Part shown: positions 38,831 through 50,461 of the stretch, in pieces
Layout of the letters: each line of letters opens with the position of its first letter
How positions within the stretch are numbered: the stretch's first letter is position 1
NCBI GenBank assembly: GCA_026826555.1
Contig: JAKSZT010017954.1
Location: forward strand, 1,543,336-1,607,335
Direction of reading: 5' to 3'
Length of the DNA: 64,000 nt
Source of the DNA: Tolypeutes matacus
Lineage: Eukaryota > Chordata > Mammalia > Cingulata > Chlamyphoridae
Made by a program: the position numbers and the translations under genes
Notes under the pieces: model-generated
Told to the model about the DNA's origin: nothing
The model's input: the letters and a program-made list of their open reading frames with translations, nothing else
Databases searched by the model: none

Positions 38831-39744
38831 CCGTGGTAGATCTCTGGGAGTCTCCAGCGTGTGCCTGCGGGTGGTGGGCCGCCTCAGCCTTCAGTTTGCC
38901 CCTGCTGGAGGTCTGGGCACTGAGCCGCCTGGGCGTCCCCTGAACACAGAGTGCCGCCTCTGGGGCTCAGCAGTGGCGGGCCCACGGGGGCCCACTCTGC
39001 TCCTGGGGACGGGTCTCCCCGGGCCTGGCACACGGCGGGTGCCCAGTGGATGTTTGTCAAATTGAACTGGACGGAGTTGAAATGGAGAAAAGGGAGCTCA
39101 GAGAGCTCTAGAGTAAGTTAATAAAATGATGTAGACCAGGGATCACTGGGAAGGAAATTGAGATCACATGATATGATGGGACTGATGCCAGCTCACAGAG
39201 GGGCCGGGTGACTGTACACCTGGCCCCCCAGGATGCCCCAGGACTCGCCCAGCTCCCCACTTGCATGGGATGGAGCCACCCCAGGGATCTTGCCAGCCAA
39301 GTGGCGGGCCCTCTGGCTTTGTTCCTGGCTGGGCTGTGATCCTTGTCATGCTGGCTTGTTATTTTTCACGTCAGCTCCTCTTCTAGACTATAAGCTTCCT
39401 GAGGACAGGGACTACTCCTTCATTCTTTCCTTCAACATTTGCTGGCTCTCTACTCTGTGCCAGGCACTGACCTAGACCTGGTCCAAGGTGGTAAGTAATC
39501 TGATGCAGACACTGCTTTCATGGCGCTTAACAGTCTAACATCATCTGTATCACCAGCACATGGCATGGTGCAGTCACATAGGCCCTCGGTAAATGATGGA
39601 TGGATGAGGAGGGATGGAGGGAGGGATGGAATGCCAGCACCCCTGGTAGATAAATCAAAAACATTCCCTGCTGATAGAAATGGCTTCTGGGTACTTTTGC
39701 TTGCACTCCTAACCCATCCTGGGAATCATATTATACCAGAAGCA

Positions 39745-39875
39745 GCTGTGATATAAAGGGAAGAGTGCTGGACCTAGACTTGTAAGGACTTAAGGACTGA
39801 CTTGGCCACTGACCTCGACCTTGACCAAGTCAGCTGACCTTTCAGGGCCTCTGTTCTACAAATGAAGGTTGGGGG
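39745..39875 (+). repeat. MIR SINE, plus orientation
   Basis: AAGAGTGCTGGACCTAGACTTG, GACTTGGCCACTGACC, TGACCAAGTCAGCTGACCTTTCAGGGCCTC and TTCTACAAATGAAGG match MIR head and core in order. Confidence 0.7.
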
Positions 39876-40903
39876 AATGGATTTGAATAAGATTAGAAGT
39901 AATATCTGTCTGTAAAGATAGACTGACTCTTAATAGGTTGTCCTCTGGCCTGAAGTCACCCAACTTATAATATATATGTAGTGTATTTATTTGAATACTG
40001 TGTAATTTAAATTATTAAGGCATTTTATTTTCCGCAGATCTCTCTTCCTTTGAAAAAACTCAAATCTGAATGTTAATTAGGTTTTATGCTCGAGTTCCAT
40101 CATCTTATGGCAGTGATTCCTTAAATGAAACTGACCCCAAAGAGCAGATAGTCAAAAGGAGGGCTTTGTTTGTATGCATGTGAATCTGGGGAGGACGCTC
40201 CAGGATGCTGCTTGTTGATTGAATGAGGAATATTCCACATTCCTCGTTTCTTCCAACCTAGTCCAGATTGCGCTGCTGCTCACTTTGCTAATAATTATTT
40301 GTGCAGCGTTTTACGTTGAGAGAGCACCATTCCCATGATCTCACACAGCCGCGTGCCCCAGCCTGTGCTGTGACATTACCAGCAGCCACAGTGGCCAGCC
40401 AGGCTGGGGAGCCGTGCTTTGGGGAGCAGGGTGGGCACCTGCAGGTGAGGCTTCGTGCTCCGGGCTCTCCTCCCCTCTCTGCTCCTGAGCCGGCCCTGGG
40501 CCTGTGGCTCCCTCAAGCCTTGTTTTGCCAAAGGCCATCCTCTTGCCCCTCCCTGCTCAGGGCCCCAGCACCCCCAGCAAGCTTTCCCAGCCTCAGGTGA
40601 CCATCTCCCCAGTGACATCCGGGCTCATGCACTGGTGTAGCCACCTGCACAGACAAGCCTCACAGAAGCCTGGCGGGCTCGGTCAGGAAGGGGTAGGGCA
40701 ACTCGCGTGTTTGGACGCGGTCTGATAGTCAGTCCTCTCCCCTATTTGTGGAAGGGCACCTGACCACTGGGAACTTAAAAGGAGCAAAATCCAGGCTCTG
40801 CGTCTGTTTTAGCTGTGCCTGCCTGAGTACCAACTTCCTGAGCCTTCTAAGTCACCAGCCAGGAAGAGACATAGCCGGGCAGGCCGGCAGCCACCCCCAC
40901 CCC

Positions 40904-40922
40904 CACACACACACACACACAC
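40904..40922. repeat. (CA)n microsatellite
   Basis: Nine to ten CA dinucleotides preceded by a C-rich (CCCCCA)n lead. Confidence 0.9.
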
Positions 40923-41824
40923 TGGGGAACTGGACCCGGCCTCCTCCCCTCCCGCCATCCTGAGGCCCAAGGGTGATAGGATGGGGCAGGAGCTGGGGAG
41001 GGCATGCCTGGAAGCCCTCTAGCAGGAGACTAACCTGGAGAGCAGGTTCCTCGGAGGCCTGGCGGTCTCAGTGCAGCCCTCCGGGTGGAAGCAGGGGAGG
41101 GAAAGGAGCTTCTTTGCTCCCGGCTTCACAGGAGATTTGCATCCACTCTCTTTTTGTCTGCACGGTGGCTCCTTCCTCAAAGAGCAGCACATGGGCCCAG
41201 AGGGCTCTGGTCCCTCACTCTGGGCCACACCTGTTGGCCAGAGAGCTGAGACTGGGACTCAGTCGTGAACGCTGACATCTGACTCCAAAGCCTGCACTGA
41301 TCCCACAAAACTTAAGAAATGTCTTGGAACTGCTTCAGAAGTAGAAGAAGGAGAAGCCTGTGAGATTACACTTTTTCTTGTGTGCCAGGGAAAGAAACCT
41401 GGCAGGTGAGCCCGTGGGAGTGTGGAAGGGGACAGGGCTCCTGGGACCATGGGAGGATGCCCTCCCCACATGGCTCCTGATTCATGTCCCCCGCTCCCCA
41501 GGCCTGACTGGTGCCCGGAGGACCAGGGGAAGTTCCGGACCCACCGTGGCCTGGAGATGTGGGCCTGGTATCCTCCCTGGGCCAGCCTGTCTTGACAGCC
41601 AGCAGAGCAGGGCGCGCGGAGCTCCAGGGCCTGCGCACCTCCTGGCACCCGTACTGAGGAGTTGCCCTCGTGCCAGCACACCCCGGGGTGCAGGAGCAGA
41701 CTCAGGGATGCAGGGCACACTGCTCCTTCCCGCCCTCACGCACACTCCTGGTTTCTCCCCTGCCTTCTTGCCCGTTCTGGCAGCTCTTCTTGGGAGGGCA
41801 GCTCAGAGTAGCAGGGAACCCGGA

Positions 41825-41990
41825 CAGACAATTGACAGGTTTTGAAGTTAGACCCAGATTTGAATCCTGACATCCCCATTTACCATGGTGACCTTGAATA
41901 TAAGGCACTTGGGCTTCTCCATCTCCTGGAATGGAAAGGTCTGCCCTGCAGGGTGTGGTATTATGTATATATGAGTATTGGGATGTGGAA
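41825..41990 (+). repeat. MIR SINE, plus orientation
   Basis: AGACCCAGATTTGAATCCTGACAT, GGTGACCTTGAATATAAGGCAC and CTCCATCTCCTGGAATGG follow MIR order. Confidence 0.6.
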
Positions 41991-42597
41991 GCCTGTGGCT
42001 GAGCACGTGGTAGCTCTAGAGTGTTCACAGAAGCCTCCAGTCCCCTGACCTCTTGAACAGGGGTGCCCCCAGGGCACAAGCCTCACTGCACACCTGCCCC
42101 CTTCACACTCCCCGAGTGACCTCATCGGGACTGCCGGCAGCGGAGGGGGCAGAATCTCCACCACCACCCCTGTAGCCCCCTGACCTCCTCTGACTGGCTG
42201 CCGCCTTCCCAGCCCGGCCCCCTCCACCGCTTTCCTCATAGCCCTGCCTCCTGCTGGGTTGCCTCCCCACTCAGGGACTCAGGGCATCTCTCAGCAGAAA
42301 GGTGGGCCCCCGGCTTAGTCCTAGGCCTGCCCTCTTCAGCCTCCGGCCTCCCGCTCAGCCCCTCTGCTCCAAGCCACAGCAGGCCCTGCACCGGTGACCA
42401 GGGCCTACCGTTTCAGCGCGTCCCCATGGACCCTTCCCCTCCCCCTTGAATGGCGCTCATCTTCACCATCTTTAAAACTCACTTTAAGCTTGCAAAATGC
42501 GAGACACAGAGCAGCATCTGTAATATCCTGCGATTTGTGTTTACAGAGGAAGAGAGCGTGGGCTGCAGAAATCAGGCCGTGTGAGCCCCCCAGTGTT

Positions 42598-43034
42598 GTT
42601 GTTCTTCAGAATTGTTTTGGCTCTTCTGGGTCCCTTGCATTTTCATAGGAGTTGTAGGATCAACTTGTCAATCTCTGCAGAGAGCCAGCTGGGATTTTGG
42701 TAGGGGTTGCCTTGAATCTGTAAATCAGTTTGGGGAGTATTGCCATCTTAACAATGTCTTCCAATCCATGAACATTGGACATCTTTCCATTTCTTTCTAT
42801 CTTTTTAAATTTCTTTCAACAATGTTTTATAGTTTTCAGAGTTCAAGTTTTGTACTTTTGTTAAATTTATTCCTAAGTTTTTTGTTCTCAATTTCTTAAT
42901 TTCATTTTCAAATTGTGTATTGCTAGTGTATAGAAAGGCAGTTGATTTTTGTGTATTGATTTTGTAACCCACAACCTTCCTGGGATACACTTTATGTTTT
43001 TATACCTTACAATTTTTCTTTTTTTTTTTTTTTT
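42598..43034 (-). mobile_element. L1 ORF2 fragment, minus orientation
   Basis: The minus strand from 42990 to 42805 encodes [19 protein letters not shown], then [12 protein letters not shown] and [13 protein letters not shown], part of the LINE-1 ORF2 reverse transcriptase region. It continues leftward with an antisense ORF2 sequence to about 42598. Moderately decayed and truncated at both ends; a T-run (43018-43034) abuts its right side. Confidence 0.85.
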
Positions 43035-44543
43035 ACCGTGGCACGTACATTATGTGTAAAAATCAGAGCTAGGCATCTCCTCTTCTGGGAATGCTTCCCC
43101 CACGGCCCTGCTGTGATTTACCTGTGAGGCCCCTAAACCCCCACCATCCTGAGCCCTTTGGGAGAAGCAGCAGGAGGCTCCAGCTCCCCAGTGGCCAGGA
43201 TGGCACACTGTCTAGCATGTCTGAGCCATTCCTTGAACGATTTGGTCCAACAGGTGCATTCGTGAGTGAGATGGGCAGCCAGTGCCTGCCACCTCTGGGC
43301 AGCTCTGGGGCATCGGGGTCCCCACTGGTGAGCTGAGTTCTGCCCTCCTGGGCTTCCACTTGTCAGTTCCAGTATTGTGCTCTGGAGACAGAGGAGCCAA
43401 GTGGTCCTTCCCCACCATAGTCCCTGAGCTCTGTGCACACAGCCAGAGCTAGACATACACGAATGGGCTTGGTAAACTGTAATGGACTCTCATGATGCTG
43501 GTTGCTCTTATTATTTTTTCTATTATTATTGTGCTATCCTCTGCCACAGATCGCGTCCTCGTTCCCTCATTCATTCTTCATGATTCAGTCTTCTGGACTT
43601 TTCCAGTTTTTTATCTTTTAAAGACTCTTTTTGGAGGATAGTTAAGAAATATTCCTTCTCCTTTAGTTTCTCAAAGAAGCGATTCTGTGTCCTTAGCCGA
43701 GTCTTCAGTGCATTGTTTTTCTAACCAGAAGTGCCATACAGAATGCATCTACCCTGCCTCACGGAACTCCCTTCTGGCTGCTGGAAGCTGGAGGACCGTG
43801 ACCTTGAGGAACAAAGCGGTGGAGGCAGCTCAGCCTCCACACCCATCTCTGCCTTCCCTGCTCTCCACATTGCTGGGGGGGTCCTCTGTCATCTCCCCGT
43901 AGAACCCTCCTGCCATGGCAGGGCTAGTCCGCTGCCAAACATAAAGGAGTGTATACTTAGAGGGGAGTTACTGGGCTCTCTGCTATTTTTATTTTGGTTC
44001 AGAAAATATGTCTGTTCCTTTTAACGTGGCCATGTTCAGTTAAAATTAGAACTCCAAAGATTTGTCCCATGTGCTCATCTCGTTTGGACTGGATCTTGGT
44101 GGTTCTCAGATGACTTCTGGTATTCCATGCGACTCTTCAAATTGTGTTTTGCTCTTGAAAAACGTCCGCAGCCAGACTGACCATGAGACAAAACTCTCTG
44201 TCATCTCCCTGCGGCCCTTGCTGATCCTGCCTGGCCTGCAGTCCAGCAGAGCACATCGATTTGAAAATTCTTTTAATGGCCTGTGTTTATTTCTAAATCA
44301 TTAGCTTGTAAACTCCCAGGGTGTAGGCCAGTGGATTGTTCCTGAGGATGCCACTGCCACCGCGGTGCCCGCGATGTGCTTTAAGCTGTCTCCATCCCCC
44401 AGCGTTCTGCTGACTATCACAGCAGAGGGGCACAAGGGGAAGAGCAGCGGTGCGCGGAGAGAGGATGCTGGGTGTGCGTTCCTTAGGGAATTCACTGATG
44501 TTTACTCTGTTTGTGTACATACCAGGCTGTGTGGCCCCTGGGT

Positions 44544-44554
44544 GGGGGGGGGGG
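44544..44554 (+). repeat. G11 homopolymer
   Basis: Eleven consecutive G, preceded by further G-rich sequence. Confidence 0.95.
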
Positions 44555-44559
44555 TTACA

Positions 44560-44680
44560 CGTAATGCCCGTGGCAGCTCAACCAGGAGGGAGCCACTGCC
44601 TCACTTAACAGATGAAGAGACCCGCCCCTGAGTCAAGCACGTAGCAGAGCTGGGATTCAAACCCAACCCTGTGTTTCCTT
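44560..44680 (-). repeat. MIR SINE, minus orientation
   Basis: CTTAACAGATGAAGAGACCC, GAGTCAAGCACGTAGCAGAGCTGGGATTCAAACCC is the reverse complement of the MIR core and tRNA-like head. Confidence 0.7.
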
Positions 44681-44849
44681 CAGAGCCCACAGTCTTTCCA
44701 CCAGCCATGCGGCCTCCAAGAGCTAGATCCCCAACCCAGTGCCCTCCTCCTTGGCTTAGGGACCTAGGGGCCTGCTCGGTTTCTGCTTCCAAGAGGCAGA
44801 GCTGGTTTTACAGAAGCTCCTTCGGTTTTCATCCTTCCAGCAGTCAAGC

Positions 44850-44925
44850 TTTATTCTCCCTCCTTTGCAGGTAAAGAAACTGAGGCATAGAGAGGTTAAT
44901 CCAATGGCCCAGGATAGCACCCCTG
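44850..44925 (-). repeat. MIR core fragment, minus orientation
   Basis: GGTAAAGAAACTGAGGCATAGAGAGGTTAATCC is a good reverse-complement match to the MIR core. Confidence 0.7.
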
Positions 44926-46959
44926 TTTTAGTCTTGGCGCTGGGACTCGTACCTTGGTCTTGAGGACTCTCGGCCCTGGATGGAACTGCCTGCCCACCAC
45001 TCGGGCAGGGTGAGGCCAGGAGACACCCTGGAAAGATGAGGCTCTTTCATTTCAAAATCCGCAGCCATTGTTAAGCATTCATTACTAGCGGGAAATTTGA
45101 AGACCAGGCTTTCTGTTTCATTTCTTTTTAGTGAACCCTGGGCCCTTGTAAAAGTACACATTGTTGTAATATCTGTGCTTCCCAGCTGGGGTGCCAAGGC
45201 ACCCTGTTATGTGGCACGTGGGGGTGGCAGCTGGTCAGTGTGCCCGTGCCGGGTAAACATTATCCTTCTCTCTGTGAGCCGGTGCACACCACCATGGCAC
45301 GTAGGCCACTCGGGTGAGGTTTAGAGTCACCCCTGGATGAGTGGAGGGTCCTACAACCATCACACTAGCTACTTGTGGATTCTGCGCTCACCAGGGGCCC
45401 GGCCCCATGGTATTTCCGTTGCCCAAGAGACCCACACGGCCAACTGACATTGGTAGGCAGCGGCGTTTGCTCGTCCCTACACCACCAGCCACGTGGCGGT
45501 GGGGCACCTCTTATGGGGAGGGCAGTGACGATCGGGAGCCTGAGATGCCAGGTGGCCCCTGGAGTCCCACATGCAGCTCTGCCAGCACCCAAGCAGTTGG
45601 GCCGTCTCACCCCTTCTAAACCTCAGGGGTCTCCTGGCCGATTTCCATGAAATTGTTCCCCAAACCTGGATTCTTGAGTTTTTATACTATAGCAAGTAAA
45701 TTTTGAGATTTTGAGATTTAGAATAAAACACTTAATATGGAAATTTCTCCTTAAATTTAATTCTTAGTACAGAAAAACCAAACTCGGCATTATAAAAGGC
45801 AGGTTGCTGAAAGGGTAAGTCTTGAGTGCAGGAAACGCGTAGAAGGCACCCGGCGTCTTCTGTGGCGCGGGCGTGGTGCCCACTGCAGCGCGCCAAGCCG
45901 GCAGGCACCCTCGGATGCTGCGGCGGGAAGGCGGCTTCTGAGCGTGCTGCCCCCAGCCACGCGTCTGCCAGCTGCCAAAGGATGCTTATTAAGCCAAGAG
46001 CACTTGACATGTTAGGCATTTTCATAAAGATTTAAGACTGGATACCTTTCCCATCTGCTAACTGCTACTGATAAAACAGTTGGTCAATTTAGGTAAAATT
46101 TCATCCACACAATAAAAATTTATCTGACACCTATAATGAACGAGTCATGGGGAGGAAAGGCAGCTGGGACCAGAATTTGAGCTTCCAAGGAATTTGGGCT
46201 CTTCTGGGAGAGCTTTATCTCTAGTGGGGCAACCTCAGGATGGTGGGGGAGGGTGGCTCTCAACAGAGCGATGGCTCTGGGCTGAGCCCAAGGATCAGAG
46301 GAACATTCCAAGGAGGCGCCTTCCAGTCCAAGGGGAAATTGCTTATGCATTCAGGGAACAGGGAGTGATCAGGTGTGTCAGGAGGTAAGCTTGAAGAAAT
46401 AGGTTTGTCCCAGACTGGGGAGGATCCCCCCTAATCTGGACAGGTTTCACCCTCGAGGAGGTCATCAGATCTCCCACAAACCTGCCCCATTCTGCCCTTA
46501 GAAGCGGTAGCTCTGTCGTTGCCAGTGCCTCGACATGATTTTAAGGTGGCAGGAATGGTAGGCAGGCACTATGCCTCCAGTTAGTGTTTGCCCTCTAAGC
46601 CACCAGAATGTCTAACCGGGATCCTAACCTCAACGGCCTGTGCAGTCACACCTTACCCCATACCACCTCGTAAGGGGCTGCCGTCCCAGGCCAGGGTCAC
46701 CATCTCAGAGGCAGGTGCCCGAGCTCCTGGGGCAGGCAGCCTTGGTGGGTGGAGGGCAGGATGAGTGGCACCGCCTCCCACCTCCCACACTCGCGGAATG
46801 CTGAGGGGGTCGCCCCACTTCCTGGCTTGTAGCTGTGTGGAACTGATGCACGTCCAGGGTGCCTGGAGGAAGACTCTTGCACGGGACAAGCTCGCTCTGT
46901 GCAGCACTTCCCTGTGCCAGCCCTGAGCACCCCAGCCATGCCGGCTCATTGAGCTGCCC

Positions 46960-47045
46960 AGCCCTCAGATGTGGGTGCCGTCTCCCACCGCACAGATAAG
47001 GTGGAGCTGGCATTCAAGCCCAGGCAGCCTGGCTCCAGGGGCTGG
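46960..47045 (-). repeat. MIR fragment, minus orientation
   Basis: CGCACAGATAAGGTGGAGCTGGCATTCAAGCCCAGGC resembles a MIR with an internal deletion. Confidence 0.5.
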
Positions 47046-48104
47046 GTCCTGGGCTGCATTCCTCCTTCAGATCTCCGAGCACTGCCAGCTGGAGGGGACC
47101 CAGCAGGAGCCTTCTGGAGGAAGCGTAGCTCGCCCTGGCTCTGGAAACATGGGTAGGTCTCCAGTGGGCAGAGGTACAGCAAAGGGTGGCCCAAGCCACG
47201 AGAGCACGCCAGGAGGAAATCCCAGCTGCTGGGAGGGATTCCCAAGTGTTGCAGCACAGGAAAAGCAATGGAAGAAAAGGAGACGAGCAGGGAAGAGAGA
47301 GGGATAGGAGAGACCAAAACGTAACCCGAGGCCTGTGCTTGGACTAGGGCAGTGGGCATGGGGAGGAGTCGAAAGATTGACTTTTCATAGAAGGTATCAA
47401 AATTCTCAGCACCAACAAATTCTTCCAGATGCTTTTGAAAACCTTATTGGGGGTTAGGGATTAATTAGGGGAAGAACCTCGTCAAGTAAACTCATCGCTT
47501 CTCTTAAGAAACCTCAAAGTCCAGCAGCATCATGAATGAATGGGACTCATTGGTCTGACCTGTTCTCTGAGCACTGAGCTTGGATTCTCCTGCATCTGGA
47601 GAATGTGGGGAGAAGAGGGCTCAGCACCGTGCGACCCAGGGTACAGTGTAGGGTACCAGCCCACAGCCCACCGTGGGAACAACCCAGACGGGACAGCGAA
47701 GAACCAGGCCAGAGGCAGCCGCCCTTCATGCCTGCGGGCAGAACACCTGGGGAGCAAGAGGGGCCATCTCCAGGCAGAACCTGAGCTGGTTGGAGAAGCC
47801 TCTGAGTGGCTGTCGAGAGGCCTGAAGATCAGCCGAGCCATCTGTCTGTCCTGCTTATGGACAGCCTCTGCTCCCCCAGCCGCGCTGCTCTCAGGAGGAG
47901 CCTAGCCCCAGTGCAGGGAGAGGTTCCAGACATCTGGAGGGACAAGGCCGGAATCCATTCGTATGCAACACATCTGTGTGCTTGGTGGCGAAGTGCAGTT
48001 CAAATAGCATTAAGACATTTTCCAAGATTGGTCATAGCTATAGAAAAAGATTTATGGTACATTAAAATTTTACAAAAGTTTGATTTCAATTATGTACATG
48101 CATA

Positions 48105-48330
48105 CACATGTTTTTAACAGCTTTACAGAGATATGGTTCACAGACCATAAATCCACCCATTTACAGCGTACAGCTCATTGGCTTTTAGTATTTTCACTGA
48201 TTTGTGCAAACATCACAATTAATGTTAGAACACTTTTGTTCCCCGAAAATGAAACACCCCATCCCTTAGCCATCATCCTCCAATCCCCCTGTTCTCTGTC
48301 TCTAAAGATTTGACTATTCTGGACATTTCA
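48105..48330 (-). mobile_element. L1 (ME-type) 3'-end fragment, minus orientation
   Basis: TTACAGAGATATGGTTCACAG, ATAAATCCACCCATTTACAGCG, TTTGTGCAAACATCACAATTAATG, and TTTGACTATTCTGGACATTTCATTC follow the antisense of an old L1 3' end. Confidence 0.7.
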
Positions 48331-48599
48331 TTCACACACACACAAACACACTCACATTTTTTAATTAGAAAAAAAGATTGAAGTGAAATACAGACCAGAG
48401 TCTGAATGGAAATCTTCTCTATATTTCTGATCTGTTTTCTAATTGTGCTATAAGCATGAATTACTAATACCCAGAACAACAAAACATTTCGTTTTAAAGG
48501 TAGTATTGTATTTAAAGACAGTGTTGTAGTTAAGTAGGTCTGAGAGCCTCTCCAACACCTGAATTGCAACTTTATTTTATGGGGAAAAACATGTGCCCG

Positions 48600-49070
48600 A
48601 CTTCCCAGCACCTGACTTCCAATAAGGCTTCTGGAACACAGCTTGTTAGAAGCGGGAGCTGCTTGTGCTGAACTGGTTTGCTTCGCACTGGATTTCCTAG
48701 GAAGATGTGGCCCCCATTAGCCCTTGCCTTCCACTCCCTAAGGCCTCCTCATCTCAAGCTGCGGTGAGGTGAGCTCTCCCAGCCTTTAACAAATTGTTGG
48801 TTGTCTCAGTGCGAGAGGGCCTGTAATTAAACCACATCCTTTTGCCTCTTTAATAACATTGTAGACAGAGAGTGTAATTCTATAAGGGGACCGAAGGAAT
48901 ATATAATTTAGTGTCCTTTTCCTGAGCCAATGTGAAGTTCGTGCATGTAAAATCTTGCAGTCTTCAAGTGTTAAAAGTGATCTGTTGTCTCAGCAATTGT
49001 GTTTTATGAGCTAAATAATGTAATGAGTGTCTCCAGCAATTGGATGCTCTTGGGACGTGTGTCCTAGGTA
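48600..49070. promoter_or_regulatory. Candidate conserved non-coding element, homeodomain-site rich
   Basis: Repeat-free block. The part 48780-49070 is AT-rich with TGTAATTAAACC, TTTAATAACATTG, TATATAATTTAG and CTAAATAATGTAATG. Its position 1.3 kb upstream of an exon and lack of simple repeats suggest a regulatory element; inferred from composition only. Confidence 0.35.
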
Positions 49071-49662
49071 CTTGAGAGCTTCATGCATGGCCTTTCTTTG
49101 ATGGATGGACTTCTACATTGGGGGAAAGCTAGTTCAGCGAGGCCAGTTCACAAGACAGACATCCTGGCCACCATTCCAGAAACTTGGCCATTGCCTAAGC
49201 CAGAAACCTGGGCACGGACTTGCCTTGCCTTGTTGCTTCGTGCCTCCTGTCAGCTTGGTGCCAGCCTCACCTTGCTGACTGGCCTCTTCCCTAGCCCCAC
49301 AGCCACTGCCCTCGTCCAAGACCCCTCATGCCTCACCTGGACAGAGGCAACAACTTCCAAACCGTCTCCCTCCGCCCTGCTCCCTCTTGTCCTGCTGTAT
49401 GTGGCTCCTGTTGCCCAGGTGATGAAGGCCACCCTCCTACCCATGGCACCGATTGCCCCTTATGATCTGTCCCAGTTACACCTTTCCAGTCTCATCACTC
49501 ACTGCTTCTCGAAGTGCACATGTGCTCCTTCCACAGCAGACAGCTTGCTACCCTCATATCCCCTAGTTTGTGGCAGTTCCATCCATGGGTTCTTAATCTG
49601 GATTTCATGAAGGAATCCCAAGAGGACATGTGAGTGCCCTAAAATAACATGAGTATGCAACT

Positions 49663-49680
49663 CTGTGTGTGTGTGTGTGT
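49663..49680. repeat. (GT)n microsatellite
   Basis: Nine TG dinucleotides in a row. Confidence 0.9.
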
Positions 49681-49819
49681 CTAGGAAGAGGGTTTTATAA
49701 AATTCTTGAAAAGGTTCTCCAACCCCCAAATTTAGGAGCTGTGCTCTGGGTGTTTGAACTTGTTCTTCCCCTTTCATGCAGGATCTCACCTTTCCACCAG
49801 ATGAAAGGCTTTGGAAGAC

Positions 49820-49990
49820 TTGGCTCCACTGTCACCTCTTTCTCGGGGTTCCCCCGGCACCACTTGCCCTTTCCTGTCTGTGTTAACGTCCCCCTTTGCC
49901 TACTGTTTCCCTCCTGGGCCAAGCTTCTCTCTAGCCCCGCCTCCAGCACAGTGTCTGGCCTCCGCTCAGCTTGCAGTCAATGCTTGCAGA
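49820..49990 (+). repeat. LINE2 3'-end fragment
   Basis: CCCCCTTTGCCTACTGTTTCC, CTCTCTAGCCCCGCCTCCAGCACAGTGTCTGGCC and TTGCAGTCAATGCTTGCAGAA follow the LINE2 terminus with divergence. Confidence 0.45.
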
Positions 49991-50337
49991 AGAAGGACGA
50001 GTCTAGGAAGGGCACGGGATTGCTTTTCCCTGTGGAAGTTCACTCATAATTGGGCAAGAGGACTTCTGGCTCTCAGTGCTGTGAAGGGCTTCACAATCCC
50101 AGAGCACCGCCCCTGCCTCTGTTTCCCCCAGGAACCGGGCCCACATGAGTTGTCTTCCTTTTTGTTTGTCTGCAGGCATTTACGCTAAGAGCTCGAAGGT
50201 CCAGTTATCCAGCACCTACATGAAGAAATCAGACTTGCATTTGCTGTGGGAGCTCACTTGATATATAATGATTTTTAAATTACCTCGACAAATTTTGAGC
50301 TCTTTGTTTTTCTTTTCTTCCTTTCATTCCCTTTCAG

Positions 50338-50416
50338 ATTGATGCACTGAGTAAAAGAAGCAAAGAAGCCGAGGCAGCCTTCTTGAACGTCTACAAGAGA
50401 TTGATTGATGCTCCAG
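50338..50416 (+). CDS. CUX1: CUX1 exon (human exon 4 equivalent)
   Basis: A 79-nt internal exon encoding 26 residues plus one base: [14 protein letters not shown], then [12 protein letters not shown] and a split codon starting with G. It continues directly from the exon at 26629-26676 in the N-terminal coiled-coil region. The charged [10 protein letters not shown] stretch fits CUX1; CUX2 reads [20 protein letters not shown] here (from memory). The acceptor has a long pyrimidine tract (TTTTTCTTTTCTTCCTTTCA...) ending CAG at 50337; the donor is CCAG|GTAAGC at 50416/50417. It begins in phase 0 and ends in phase 1, so skipping it would shift the frame. The residue before the final proline is Ala where I recall Val in human CUX1; CUX2 also has Ala there. 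Confidence 0.96.
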
Positions 50417-50441
50417 GTAAGCCCACAGGTTTAGACCACCA

Positions 50442-50461
50442 GGGGTGGGGGGGTGGGGGGG
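50442..50461 (+). promoter_or_regulatory. G-run block just inside the intron (possible G-quadruplex or splicing enhancer)
   Basis: Reads G4-T-G7-T-G7, located 26 to 45 nt downstream of the exon 4 donor site, on the transcribed RNA-like strand. Intronic G-runs near donor sites bind hnRNP F/H and can promote use of the upstream splice site; the tract can also fold as a G-quadruplex with one-base loops. The sequence is seen; the function is inferred. Confidence 0.5.
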
